Origin: Larus michahellis
Lineage: Eukaryota > Chordata > Aves > Charadriiformes > Laridae
Direction: 5' to 3'
DNA length: 64,000 nucleotides
Assembly (NCBI RefSeq): GCF_964199755.1
Contig: NC_133906.1
Coordinates: 13,117,378 to 13,181,377, forward strand
Every line of letters begins with the position of its first letter. Position 1 is the stretch's first letter. The notes beneath the pieces were generated by a model that saw only the letters and a list, made by a program, of their open reading frames with translations, had not been told where the DNA came from and searched no databases. A program made the position numbers and the translations under genes. Shown piece by piece: positions 13,093 through 27,500 of this stretch.

Positions 13093-15477
13093 TTAAAGCA
13101 GGTGACTATTTTTTCTTCTGCTCCAAAGTCTTGATTCACTTCCTGCAGGTGTCCTGCTGCTTCTTGAGGGAGAATTCACTAACGCAGGAAGACATTTGCC
13201 AGAAAACATCTGTCGGAGAAGGATATTGAATATTGAAACTATAGTTAGATTGTTATTTCGGATAACAGAAGGATGTAGTTCACAAAGAGTGCAGGATGTC
13301 TAAGGCTTATAAAGTATCTCAGTACACAATGACGTGACTCTAGCAAAACACTCAGTAGTTTTGTGCATATTTTATAGTTTTAAAGAGTTAAAATTCCGTA
13401 GGGGAAAACAGACACCAAATCAGACAATGCTCTTAGAAACACTAGCAGAAAAATATACAGGTGTCTGAAGTTACGCTGCATTTGCACTATGCGAAGAAAA
13501 TTTGACTCAGTCTTCAGTTGCTGCATCCTGCCAGGATAATTGTGAGGTTTTTATCTTTGTACCAAGTGTCCTGGTCAGACACCAAGCGCCTGCCCGTCCA
13601 CACTGGACACAACCGCTGGAACCCCAGATCCAACAGAAACCACCCACAGCCGATGTGCTCATGGGATAATGTCCATTACTGGCACACACAGATGGAACAG
13701 GAAACACCAAGCTTGCCATTACATTCATTTTCACAGTTATTATTTGCTGGTTTGCACTAATTACTCCTCTCCTCCTAATTTTCTAAAGTGTATTCCTGCT
13801 CTAAAATGAAAATGTTCGTTCACCATGCTCTTTTCATTAAGCCCAACAGAGAAAAATCTAGTCTTCAGAACAATAATACACTGAAAATCCAAGTCTTTTG
13901 TGGTTTCCCTGCTCAGAATTTTGGATTAAAGATTTATTTTCAGGAGAAGTGTCGAAGTTGTAATATTTAGAAATTATTCTGGACATTTATCTCAATATAT
14001 CTGAGAGTGCTTTTTGAAAGCTATAAAATGACAAAAAAAAAATTTAAAAAATTTAACAAACTCTACACCTCCATCCTCACAAGCAAGGAGTCAAGTAAGG
14101 TCTCTATAATTTCAAATCCCAAATGTAGGAAAAGCCTGTGCAACAAGAAACCACACAGCTCCTTAATAAATGAAAAATTAAGTTTCAGCAAAGAAGCAAA
14201 ATTAAAAAAAAAAAAAAAAAGAAGTTCAGTAAGAACAAACTACAGACGATAAAGCTGTTGCCTAAACGCTCACACTACGTGACCATACAACTGGGGGAAA
14301 TAAACCCGCTGGTGACTCAGCAGGAATTTGAGAGGATATTACAAATCCTGGAGGAGGTCATAAACCATAACTTTGTTAAACAGAACCGAAACACTTAAAT
14401 AAATTGACTGAACTATTTTTATACACTATCACCAGTGGAAAACTCAAGCTGGAAAACACTGCACAATGCCCGTTTTGTGTAGCACGTTCTCTCTACAGAG
14501 TAGAAAAGCAGCAGAATCTTACGCAATTTGCAGTTTCTAATAAAAGGAAAGTGCATTTGGAAAATCAAACCTCGGCTTTAAAATCTGAACAATTTAATGA
14601 CCCCCAATTTAGCGCTGGGGTTTGTTTGGTTTCTTTATACCGCTGTCACAGCTGCAATTGCCTCAATCCCATCTTGGGGAAATCTAGTGTTATTATGATA
14701 TTTCTAAAGGGAGCATCGTGTTGCACTTGCCATCTGGGAAGCAACCTATTACAGGATTTCCTTCCCCTCAGGGAGGGACAGTTAATGCAAGGCCATTATC
14801 TGCTGTAAGCAGGAAATTATGCTAGAAGGGTTCAGCTACTTAAGCCTCCTCCTTTAAAGTCCCATTAAGGCAGAAGAAACGTTAAGGTTCGGCCTTAAAG
14901 CAAAAGGCTTTTCGGCATTAATGTTTTTGAAGGATGCTCAGGCGGGACAGTAGTTCAGGTATGTGGCAGGGGTTTTCAAAGAGCAAAGGTGTGCAAGAGT
15001 TTAATTTCTTCAGGAACTTGGCAAAAACTTTAAACAGCAAGCAAAATTCAGACAAATTGTTCTTTCTGGGACATAAGCCAAAGACACTGGTACAATCTTC
15101 TAAGAACATTTTGTGACCTTTACTCATGTTTAGGACATACCACGTATGCTATTTATTCTGAAAGAGGCACCTGCCAAATACAGCGCAATACCAAGGGGCA
15201 AAGATTTTGTTCCTACAGTTCAAGTAACGCAATCTAATGAATATTCAGTTCCTCAAAGCAAAAGCTCAGGAAGAAACGTCAAGTATTCCTCTGCTTCCCA
15301 CCAGGTCAGTCTGGACTCTGCAGAAACAGGAGCTGCACACGGGATGCCAAGAAACAACTGTTTTCTCCTGCCTTGTGTTCTAAAAATAGCCAATCAAAGA
15401 AAAGTCTAGCCTAAACGAGTCACTAAATTGGAGTTAAAACAAAACAGAACAAATTCAGGAAAGCAGAAAGTTTACCT

Positions 15478-15581
15478 TTAGTAAATAAAGAGAACTCTGG
15501 TTCTGGGCAGAGTGGAAAACGTATCTGGCATCTTCCTAACCTTTGCATAATTAATAAATCCTCTGAGAAACAGCAGAAAAC
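15478..15581 (-). CDS. NDFIP1: NDFIP1 coding exon 7 (C-terminus)
   Basis: Encodes residues 182-215 and the TAA stop. Holds the end of the third membrane helix, a basic tail (KVRKM) and the terminal LPRTRVLFIY. Acceptor TCTAG at 15582-15586. Confidence 0.96.
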
Positions 15582-18500
15582 CTAGATGAAAGAAACATGT
15601 TTGTCCAGTTAACACAGATTTTGCTTCTTCAATTAGAAAACGAGCAGTTCAACACACCATTCCTAGTACAGAGGGAACTAAGTCACTGGGATGCACAACA
15701 GCTGATTAAAGACAGGCATTTTTCTGGTACCAATAACACCTAACCTTTCAATTTCATGCAATTTCAAAAACAAACTTTCCTTAGCCAGTCACAAAACATT
15801 TGCCTCCAAATAAGATCCAGTTACTTCCAAAGGAGGAGAAAAAAGAAAAAAACCCAAAATGAACAACCTCTACCCACTCTTCTATTTAAGAATAGATACA
15901 ACATCAGTTACTATGAAAACAAGCTTTGTTCTCTTCCTTACTCCTTCTGGATGATAAATAGGATGCTGCCACCAAGAAATGACAACAAAGGGACAGTGTT
16001 TACGTGTACCTTTAAAACATAGCAGGCTTTCATTCAATAAGAGGATGAGTACTCTGAGGGTGACATTTCAATCTTACATCTACGCACACATATTTCAGTA
16101 GCCAGTAAAGCTATGCTCTCAAAAGCCCTCACTGCACTTCACGGAGTTTGAAGCATGCATTCCCTCTTCCCCCCAGAACAAACACTCACCTAGTACAAGG
16201 AAGACCCACCAAAGCCAGTACTGGCCATCAAAATAACCCGGAAAATAGGTGGAGAACTGAAAAAAAGAACAAACCCACACAAACAACAAGTTAGAGCATA
16301 CATGTCGATTTCTGAACCCAAATCTATTCTCACCAATTGCGTACAGAGTGCTACACTTCATCATCTGCACAGACTGCAGGGAACAAACCATCTCCAGAAA
16401 CTTGCATTTAAGGTTTTTCTACACATGTCAGACCAACTCTAATCAAGGGGAATGGAACAGACTCAATACCCAGCCATAAACTCCCGCAAGCAGTGGAGCA
16501 GAAAGGCACCACTGAGCAAATACTTCTATTTTCCCTGACATCTTTAATGCTTATAAACCACAGTTGCAGCTTCTGAAAGGGAAGAGCAGGTTTACAGCAG
16601 TGCATGCTGTACCACGCTAATTACACTGTAAGGCTGGACAGTATATCCAACAAAAGCATAGTTAAAAAAGAAATCCCAGACCTGTGGAACCCTCTGACAA
16701 GATTTTCTATTGGGAAAAATTACTGCCTATAAAAGGCACTGACACTATTAGAGCACTGAAGTTCACTATGTCAGTGATAAATACAGTGTAATTTTTTTGT
16801 TTTCATTCTATTCAAGTTTAAAAACCTAAGGAAAGGTAAGCTTGTTATCAAGGTTTAAATCAAATCCACAGTTAAGGTCACCTGTTTCACTGCCACACCA
16901 CTTAATCCAGCAAATAGTTAACACCACTGTTACAAGGTGACCCCAAAAATCTTAACTTTCTACAGAAAAAGTTAACAGATGCTGGATTTACAAATTACAG
17001 TTCCTAGCCCAAAGAGATTAGCTATGAAGTGACAGCCCTAACACTAATGCTCTCTACTTCTACTTGTGCACAACTGGTATCGTTTGCTTGAAATTCAAAA
17101 TTTGGCCTGGAATGTCTGTGTGCCATTTTCATAGACACCTTCTTTCCGTGAGCTCCAAATAAAGCTTTTTTCATATTTTCTCACAGTCCCTCCAATAAAT
17201 AGCTGGATTTTTTTCCATTCCTTCCAGCATCAGCACATCCGTACCCTTTTTTTTTTTCCGGAAAGGTTTCTCTTTCTTCCCCTTCAAGTTTTAAAAATAC
17301 TATGTCAGCCTTACTTGCTTCTGTAGGCAGAGCTCTGTGCCCAGCAGGGGCACCCAGGTTCCCATAACACAAACCAGTTCTGATCAGTCACCCCCTTCCT
17401 CTCCCCGTGTGATCTGGTGGAGCAGAGCCCAGTGGATGTTTTAACTGAGTTTATACGGAAATAAAACAGGAAAATGGTGTTTCCTCCTGATCCCCTGCTG
17501 CTTGTGCCGCAGGCACATCACACCAGAGGGCACCAGAGGGCTTCTCCCATCCATGTGACAAAGCAGTGGCTGCCTCTTCTTCCCCAAACGAAAAGCAAAC
17601 CTCACGCTTCCTAACTTTCAAGTCCTTGTTTCCCTCTTCCCATCAATCACACTCACGGTTATCCCACGTTTTAGAGAATTATTTTTTTTCAGAGGAGCAC
17701 CTAAGGCACATCATACTGGAGAGAAACATCCCTATGCTAACGGCAGACCTTGCTTTGCCTGGATACATGTTTTACAAAGATCAGAGATCACTGTTACTGC
17801 TCAACGCACAAACACATTTTGATCCAATACTGTAGTTCTGTCAGAGAGTGCCATACTTGGGTGAGCAATCTTTATTCTCTTTTATTGCAATAATAATTCC
17901 AGCATACAAACAGGACAGAATCATGAAAAAGCCCTGTTCTCAGTGAATAAGGGGCTCAAAATCTATTTTGTTATAAAAAGCTAAGTTTATAACTAACTTC
18001 AGTATAAGGGAGATAAAAACAAGCTAGGGAAAACAATACCAGTGTCCATGTACATGTTTTTGCACTAAACAACTTACCCTGACAATAAGGATCCACTTAA
18101 TAAGAGACAGACCAAACCCAGAAATGGCCCCGTATCGTCCTGCAGCTGAAGTAGTCAGACAGAAAGACAGGAAAAATCCAATCCAGTTGAAGAGGAATGC
18201 CACTAAAAGCAGGAGAAAAGCAGCAGGTCAAACCCTCTTTATATTCCAAAGGGGAAAAAAAAAAACAACAAACAAACCATAAAACCCTTGCACACAGGTT
18301 TTTCCTGATGCTACATAAACCTAAGTGTGAAAATAACTCCAGATATTTTGGGTCACTGCCTGAAAAAAAGTTAAGTTCCATCATGTACTTACTGAAGAAA
18401 GTTAGCATGAAAATGCCGTCATTTCCTATCCTCAGCTGGTCGGTGTCGTCAAAATCATCCCGTGTCACAAAGTCGTCATCCTGTAAAGCAAAGGGAGGCA

Positions 18501-21500
18501 AGACGGGGGTGGATTTGAGTCATTCCAGTCCATACAGCAATTCCATTTAGGCACATGGCTCTTCAAAAGAGGACCAGCAAACTGTATAGCCCGCAAAAAG
18601 CGGTGTATGATGGAGGGATACAAAGCGCTTTGTTTACATTTAAGGAAAGCCCCCTGTGGGGGCAGAGGGGAATCCTAAATCTCAAATAGCTCCAAATGCA
18701 AACAGGAAAAATTCCTGCTTCTCATCCTGAGATGATACAGGGCATGAAATACTACCTCAGTGGCAGTATTTTAATTTTTTTTTTTTTTTTTTTTTTTTAA
18801 GATGGTCATGATTGGGCATGTTCTTGTTCTCACTTTAATGAATTCCCTTACTCATCAAAAAAATTAAACTTATCATCTCAGCAAGGAATTTGGCTTCTAC
18901 GAAGAAATATAATGAGCAGCAGACAACTAATGCTAGCAGGGGTGGAGGAAGAAGCTGAACAAGAGAGAATGCTGAAAAAAACACACAAAAAAATTAAAAA
19001 ATAATTATTCTGACAATGATTTTAGCCTTGTATCAGCTACACCGACCTCTGGAAAAGTCAACTAAATAAGCAGCAGGAGTATCAAATGTAGATATGCTAG
19101 ATAGCCGAACAATTAATCCTAAATATTCTTTTTAAAAAACAGTGACAGTGCACAGGGCTACAGGACAGTTCCTCTGTCAGCTTACCAAACTAATCTGGAC
19201 AGCACATGCTGGCATTATTGAGATGTCTTACATCATCATAGCCGCCCAGAGGATAATTTTAAAAAAAAAAAAAAAAAAAAAACCAAACCCAACAACCAAA
19301 TCAGCTACAGAACTCTGAAGTGTGTAATATCACCACCCCAGAAAAGCTTTTAAAAAAAAAAAAAAGTCATGGTCATGACACTTGATGGGCAGGAGTCAAA
19401 CCAGAAATTCTAGAGAAGAAACGCAAAGGACAGAGCCAGCCAAGCGCACTCACCCTTCCCGGAACCAAGGGAATTGTAGCTTCAGCCTTGGTTCTCTCTG
19501 CCTCATCATAGCTAGGCAGTGTTGTGGCCACATTGTAAGATGGAGGCTTTGGAAATCCTGACTCATCCTTGTAGTCAAAATAAGCTGAAAAAAAAAAAGT
19601 TACATAGAAGGTATCTTGTTAGTTCCTTAAGAACACCATGTTGGGAATGAGAAACATTTCAGATGACTTCAAAATACCCCATTATCCCACACTGCTGAAT
19701 CCTGCTCCTCCTGTCCCCTCCCCACCCTTCCAGCCTCCTGCCATCCCAAACCAGAAAGCGAAAAAACACAGGAGCATCTTATCTAATATAAAGTAATACA
19801 CGGAGCACTACTTTAACATGCTTGGCTGTACTTATTTTTAAAATAAAGATATATGCTGTGTCCCTCCCGACTTCAATAAACAGAAGTAGTCATATTTCCA
19901 AATGCAAGCGGTTTGAGTGAGTCAAAAAAGGATCACTGCAGATCTCAGGCCACTGGTGACCCATTTTTCCAGAGAGAGACTCCAAACTGTTTTCTGATGG
20001 AGGGGAGCGGGATTGGAACAGAAATCAAACATAGCACTTCTGAGCCTGTTGCCGAGATGCACTAAGGAACCAGAGCTAATGGGACACCTTTACGGTTAGT
20101 AAAAGCTTATGGTTATCCAAACCTGGCTGGCTGTTTGAGGGACTGACAGTACGTTGCATTTGATTCACAAATCTTATTTGAGTAATTGACTATGAAACTT
20201 ATGGAGGGAAAAAGTGAAAAGAATTACCTAAGTCAAAATACTCTGATATGTAACCAAGCTGTTATAAATAAAACTGTCGGATATATAAAACAAGCTGTTT
20301 TGCTAAAAGCTATTAGTGACATGACAGTACGATGGTTCATAAGAGTATAATCCTTATGACCAAGTCCTTAGTTATTGAAAACTGCAGAAAGAGTGAATTC
20401 TTTAATTGCTTTTAAGTAACAAGTCCCTTTTGGAAGGAGCACAGCATCATCCAAATGCCAAATAATGAGGAGAACCACAAATCCTCGTAGCACTTTGATT
20501 TTTAACTGCCTTCAATCTACTGAGAACACTGTGAAATGTAACTTGAACACTGCTTGATGGCATGACATCAGATGAATGCAGCCAAAACGCATCTTCTAAA
20601 CCACAAGTAACAATAGCCTCTCTGGATCAATTCTGATCCTTCGCAGCCTTGGTAAGGATGCTGCAATGCCATCCGTCAATAAGGAGAACAATTAAGCAAG
20701 ACCAAGAGAGCGAACCTAGCTATTTCCTCTCAGTTACATTTACCTGTATTCTCCGCAGAAATGCTGCTGTAAGGCGGAGGGGCATCATTCACCACTGCCG
20801 CAGTCTCGCCTGGCTCCTCTTCATTCTGCAGCTGAACAGACCCACACACGAGAGAGGTTAATGGGGTTTCTCAAATTCTGTCAAATTACCCCTGTAGCTT
20901 TAATTGCACCCAACAGATTCTTCTGGAAGAGGACTGTTCTACGTCACCATGGGACACTCGAGCAGCTGCTCAGCTTCCCTCCGAAGCACTCCCACTTGAA
21001 ATGATCAATATGCCATCTCAGTTTTAATGTGTTTTTAAGTCATATCCTCACACACCTGGACTTCGACAAAGCACAGCAGACATCTTTTCAGTACCTTTCC
21101 ATTTCCCTGTCACTTCCTCAGATTCCTCAGCTCACACTGCTTAGGAGCTGCAGTTGCATCTGTTTTAGTCGCAGAAACAGCAGGAGACACCCAACAAAAG
21201 ACTCCGTTGCTGCCTGTGGCTTTGCTAAGGAAGGGGTTTTTCATGTATACATTACATAATGACACATATAAGTATGAAGCTTGCCGTTTCCCTTCAACCT
21301 TTCGCACTGTATTATTGAAAAGGAGACGGTTTATTTTGGGCACTGTGCTTCCCACAGGCTCTGTATAAATAACCACACGGATTATCAAATGCAGAGTGTC
21401 ACTTGCACGAAGCAGGTAACACAAACACGGGCTTTGATCAGAGGCGCTGACAATACCAGGCCAGAAGCGTTCAAAGCAGAACACACCAGAAAGGAATTTA

Positions 21501-24500
21501 CAGATCAACTGCCACCGTTTTGGTTTTTTCTTCTTCCCATTTCTCATCTCATCACCAAAGAAAGCGAATTTTGATGCAGAAAGACAACTCATTTCAAAAA
21601 AGCACCTTGGGACTGAACCACTTGCCTGAACAGAGAGACATTACCCTCTTTCGCAATCACCACGAAACAGCAGCAACCCTGCAACTTCTTCCTTAATGTC
21701 TTCTTGAACTATCCCTCCTGCACACCCCTGCTAACCCTTGTGAAGCCATCCACGACATTTTGCTTTCTTTTCTTTGGACAGATATGTTGCCACTCAAGTC
21801 CTTCCTAAGCATTTCATGCAGGGGGATGGGGATATGTTCTTATTTTACTTGTATGTTTCATCAGGAACAAAAAACAAAACAAAACAACAACCAATAAATC
21901 AGCTCACACTTCTAAATGAAGGTCTTGGTTTACACATAACCATTTTGCCTCTTGGGTTTTTATTCCTTTTGCTGCCTATGATCAAAGACCAGACTACATC
22001 CATGTCCCCTCTGAAAGCCAAAGCAAAGCCAAAACTTTTTCAGATGTATTGAGTGCAACTCATTGGAGATTTGCATCCCAACCACAGATGCGTGTCTGAA
22101 CTGAGAGACATCCAAGTCCCACTACTCAGTTTTCTGAGAAGAGCGTGGATTGTCTCACCGTTAACCGACAGCCGCACGCCTCCACCCGCTGCACACCCGG
22201 GAGCATGCACAGGACGGGGAGCTGCAAGCCCATGGTTCCTCCTCGCACTGCAGCCGGACACAACATCCCGCAGCCTTCCACCTCCTCGGCGTGGAGGCTG
22301 CCAGCGTAGCTGGTGTGTCATGGCTCCCTACGCCAGTTACATCAAAAAGATTTTAAACACACCTGCTGTTAAAGGACACTAACCGAGTAAGGCTGAAATG
22401 ACTTGGGTTAACAGGCGACGACACAAGCGTTTCTGCTGGCAGGTCCAAGGGGTTGGCCAAGAGGGGAAAGGGAAGAAATGACACTGTGAAGCACTGGAAA
22501 AGATTCAGCAGCACTGTCACCCACTCAGCTGTACCAAACCAACAGCCCAACCCAGCCCTCCGCTGTTTCACTGGCAGGCGAAGCTCACCTCGCTACTCGA
22601 ACAGCAAGTCTCCATCCTCTGCCCAGTCACATTTTCCAAACAGGAGAGGTGGAAAAAAAAAGAAAAAAAAAAAAAAAAGAGGGAGCTGGTCATCCCCAAG
22701 CTCTCTGGGTAAGGACTCCCCACGTGGCACAAAGCTGAACTGCCTCCTTGAAGGAGGAGAAATGAAGTGATCCGGATGAAAACTTAATCCGTATTACACC
22801 AAGAGCACCTCCCAGCACAGATGCTGTGGCTGCCGGCAGGAGACATCTAAAATGCTGGCTCTAGCCAGATGTGCACCCACACAAACCAGGGTGGAGGTGG
22901 CAGGTACCTGCCTCAATGGCTGCAGCTTTAATTAGCCTCAGGGCACCAAGCAATTAACATGATAAGCTGCAGAAACTCCTACAACAGAAATTCATCTTCA
23001 TCTTTTTCAAACCAGCTAGTTCAGCATGAGCCCTTACCAAGAAATAAAAATACCTTTTTTTTTTTTTTTATAAACCCCATGGAGTTCAGTCATTAGTAGA
23101 AAATGCAAACTAACTTGTGAAGTAATTGCCTATTAAAATAAGCTTTAAAAAATTAAAAAAAAAAAAAAGAGCGCACTGCTATAGAAATTCAAGAGCAGCC
23201 TGCACACAGCACGAGAGGGGCAACCTAAGGAATAACCCAGTAAAATGCAGAGTCAAACCAGTTGATTCAGTCTCTCCAGCTCTGTAGTCTATGAATTTTT
23301 AGGTAATTCTCTACCATGCTTATTTTTAGTCTATCCATGAAAATTCAATACTTCTCCCCTTTTTTTCTTCCACCTACACAAGACCTAGTCTGTTAGCGAA
23401 GGAGGAAAGGCTCCGACAGACTAGGGACGGTCTCTAGGTACCGCATGCCCTGCATCACCTACTCTCCTCATCAGGGGTGGCAGAAATTAAACCCCTGATG
23501 TTTGTAAGAAAAAAAGACATATACAACCTAACAGTCAAATCACCAAGGAGGGCAAAAGGAAAACACTAGATGTGACAACACTGCAAGAGACAAAACAAAA
23601 GAGGATTAATTCCTACCACTGGAATTCTTACAAGGTTCTTCTTTCAACAGTAAAAAGAAACACGTATTCTTACAACTACCTTGTGCGGGAGAAAGCCACA
23701 TGAACTTACTGCTGGCTTCAAACCATTACAATTCAGGTAATGACACAAAAAACGTAGTGACTTTTTAAAGTTGAGCTAGAGGCTGTAGAAGGTATACAGT
23801 TACAGAGAACAGATTCTTCTTCTAATGGACAAGGTACACAAATGCCTTCCAGCCTTTTTAATGATTCCAGGCATCTAAAATTCAACTAAGTGCTTATTAG
23901 CAAAGCAGTCCGGGTTCATGTGACAGGAAGAATGAGTCATCATTCGCCTCGCGTGGCCCAGCACCGCTGCACCATGCTCCCTGCGTGGCCCAGACGCCGT
24001 CTGCAGCACCGGGTACATGCAATGAGGAAGAGGAAGGCTGCGCTACTCGGGACGGCGGGCAATTCCCCCCCCTCCAAGCCACTGCCAAGAGTCTTCAGAA
24101 CCCGGAGAACCTGATGAAAGCAGCGTTTGGCTAAAGTCTGTTTTGCTGAGGCTGTGGGATATTCTTTGAGTCAATGGTGGATTTTAGCCTTTAAAGCAGG
24201 ATTCTTGTATTTGTGGCCTTAAAAAGTAGACAGCCTTTACAGCAATGCGTACAGTTATGAAAACAGAAGTTTGGCTGTGATTTTTTCACTGGATTGATAT
24301 AACAACAGAAAGTTGCCTGGCAGAACAGGATAAATCCCTGGGACTTTTTTTTTCCCCCCCCAACAAACACCATCAGAATCTTGGCTGTGAGAAGACATCG
24401 CCACTTCCCCCTGCTTGAGACACGTCACGTGTAAATACACACAGCACAGTAGCATTAAAGTTCAAAACTTACAAAACGTTTTGAAATACTTTGGTGTAAA

Positions 24501-27500
24501 CTTTGAAGAAAGCATTTCCATTAAATATGTCTGTTAATTCTTCCAAATTTTCTAAACTTAGCACATAGGCTGCTGACACAGTTTTGGATTTTTTTTTTTT
24601 TTTCTTTTCTTTCCCTTGCCCCAAGTCCTTAGGCTGCATGCAAATATTCTCTACACTAAATCAGCATTACTACAAACTTTGCCTTAGCAATGTATCATCA
24701 GTAATATATTAACTCAGCTATGTATCATCAAGGTTTACTGCATTTCGATTCTTATTATATATTCTGGCACACAAGGCAGAACTGCACAGAAATCCCACAG
24801 GAATTCTAGACTGAAGATAACCCTAATCGGATCTCATTTTTGTTGTTACTAGGGTTTCTCTGAGATTTCAAAAAAGGCAGATATTTAGGCTAACGACAGA
24901 AAGAGAATCAATACTTTTTTTTAAAAGGTGATAGGATTGATTTTTTCCAGAACAACGAAGTTATAACCTTTGCAAGAAAACGTTAAAATAAATAAATAAA
25001 TAGAAATGTGTATCACTACTAAAATTGAGATTACTCTGCCAAGGCAAAGCCTGCCCGCAAAAAGGTTACACTTCATTCCCATTGCAACACCCCTTACTTT
25101 TCTCTTTCCATCTCTCTGACCCTTTGGAAGCAAATGAAAATTGCTGCCAACCCTGAAGAAGAGGAGACTTATTTTTATTGACTTACGCTTCACTTTAAAC
25201 ATACTCTGATTTGAAATCCTGACTTTTGCCCAATGCTGTTGCAGATTCCTATAACTTAATATCAGCTTATTAATCAGCAGGAGTAACGATAAGCTATTAG
25301 ACAAGTCAACCCACATGCATCAGCCCTCTCCTTTCCTTGATGAGCAAATAACTGTTTTCTCCCACGGGCACTTCCAGCTCGTTTAACCGATGGAGAGTGA
25401 GAGCACGAATGGCGTGTCTCCCCCAGCTACCTGCACCCAGGTGTGTGCAGTGTGACTCTGGGGGACACGCTTGGCAGCCGCACTATCTAACCAAACCCTC
25501 CCCAGGCTTCTCCCTGCACCAGGAGATGCTGATGCCCCTGCCCAAGCCTCCCACTGTGGAATCAATTCTCCCCAGGGCCCCAAGCACAGCCCAGCTCTGG
25601 GGAGTGACCTCCCAAGGTCTCTGCCAACCTGAGCTACTCTTTCATTTTAATAAAGGGCTGAAAAACGTGCCTCCACTCCCCCTCCCAAAAAACGCTTCTT
25701 CTCCCCCCAGCTGGACCAGCTCCCTGCCCTGCAGCAAGCACAGAGCTGCACCCAGGCAGTGGGACACACAGGGCAAGGACCAGAAACCAGTGGGAGCATC
25801 CAACTGAAGGGTACGTTTGCAATGACCCTCCCAGCTACCAAGGTAAAAACACCAATCAAAACAGCTTTATGTCCATCAAAAACACAATCCGCGCTCACGA
25901 GGATGTCGTTCTTCACTGACTCACTGCAGTTAATGGCCTGACAACATGGAAATACACCTCAGCCCTGGGAAACATGCTGATCTAATTCCCCTGCCCCTGT
26001 TCAAATGGGGAATTATACTGGTCTGGCAAGACTGTAAACAAGCACTGGGGCCAGTACAAACCTGTGTACAGACTGTCCTTGGGTTTGCGTGTTCAAGGTC
26101 TTAATACACAAGAAGTAGGTTTAAATCTTAGATAGCTGTAATTAAACTTCAAACGCTTGACAACGCGTAAGGCCTTACTGTAGTATTTAGGATCACATTA
26201 ACCTTTTTTCTGGACATTAAGACATCACAGAAAGAATTCTGTATCTTTTAAACATTTTAAAATACCACATTTTTTTTAATTCTCATATGAAGAATGTTAA
26301 CTATCTTCAAAAAAAAAAATCCCATTGTGCCACCATATATCAAATTTGTCTATCTCACAAGAAGAGGCAGAAACAGAATGAATAGATACATCTTAATAAT
26401 GAAATTTTCTTATTAGTCCCAATGACAAAGAATCAGAATTCACACACACACACCACTTTTGCTGCTTGCTTTCGGTATGGCTCCCTTCGAAACACGATGC
26501 CAAGCCCACACAAAGAGGTACCACACCTCCTGTGGGCCACATAACAACCGAAGGCCTGAGGGACTGTTCCTACATCTGCGTCCCAGATGGGGGCTACTGA
26601 GCCCCACTGAATTTCAGTGATGACAGAAAAGTCACCAAAGAAGCCCAGATACGAGTCCAACACAATCCTGATACCCAAGATGATAATATTTTTTTTTAAA
26701 AAGCTTGCATGCAAGGCCATTTTCTGCTGTTACACAAGCTACATGATAAGACTGGACTACTACTGTTCAACAGCATTTCCCAAGTCCTTTGAGTTTTAAA
26801 GATGGAATCTATTTTCATTCTATAATTACTTTTTCCCATAGAAACACTAAAACCCTGCACGCTCACCTGACAGGTGCCATTGCCTACAGAAGTGGGTGTT
26901 TCAGAACAAACCAGTGAGATTTCAGTCACCTGAACACAGACCGGGCTGGACATCAGGCAGCTTCAGGAAAAGCGCGTGGCCCCCACCAGCTGCAGCAGAA
27001 CATAGGAGCAGTGGCTGTGCAAGAGACCAGACTTCACTCTGCAATTTCTTTAAAAATCTTTACTGTTACAGGTACCTCCTACCCTACTTATACAAAAAAA
27101 AAGAAAAAAATGTGAAAATGACCTACCCTGGAAATTTCCTGACCAGTCGTATCAGATGCCTGTACCTTTGGCAAGCACATCTTCTGCATGCTACCAGGAC
27201 CTCACCAAGGAAACAAGTAGCCACTGACATTACTAATTCTAAATACCTACATTACAAAAAACATGGTATATTCTCATCTTTCAGTTTCAATCTGCATGCC
27301 CATTTCAACTGAAAAAAAAATAAAATACAAGCTCAAGGTAAGCACAAGGTGACAACTGACATCCGCCTTCCTATTTCACTCCAGCCTTCCCAGATATTAA
27401 GTAAGCACTGTGGTCCTTCACGGATTTAAACGGTATTCACACTGTATCTTCAGCAAGAAAGAAAACTAAACAAACGGAAAAATCCTTCTTCCTTATGTTT

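Larger units (their letters stand above)
12199..15477 (-). other. NDFIP1: NDFIP1 3' UTR (extent uncertain)
   Basis: AT-rich, non-coding DNA immediately downstream of the NDFIP1 stop codon. On the minus strand AATAAA hexamers occur at 13087-13092 and 13077-13082 (tandem) and at 12209-12214. The first pair would give a UTR of about 2.4 kb and the last about 3.3 kb. The human gene also has a long 3' UTR of the order of 2 kb. Which signal is used cannot be decided from sequence. Confidence 0.5.
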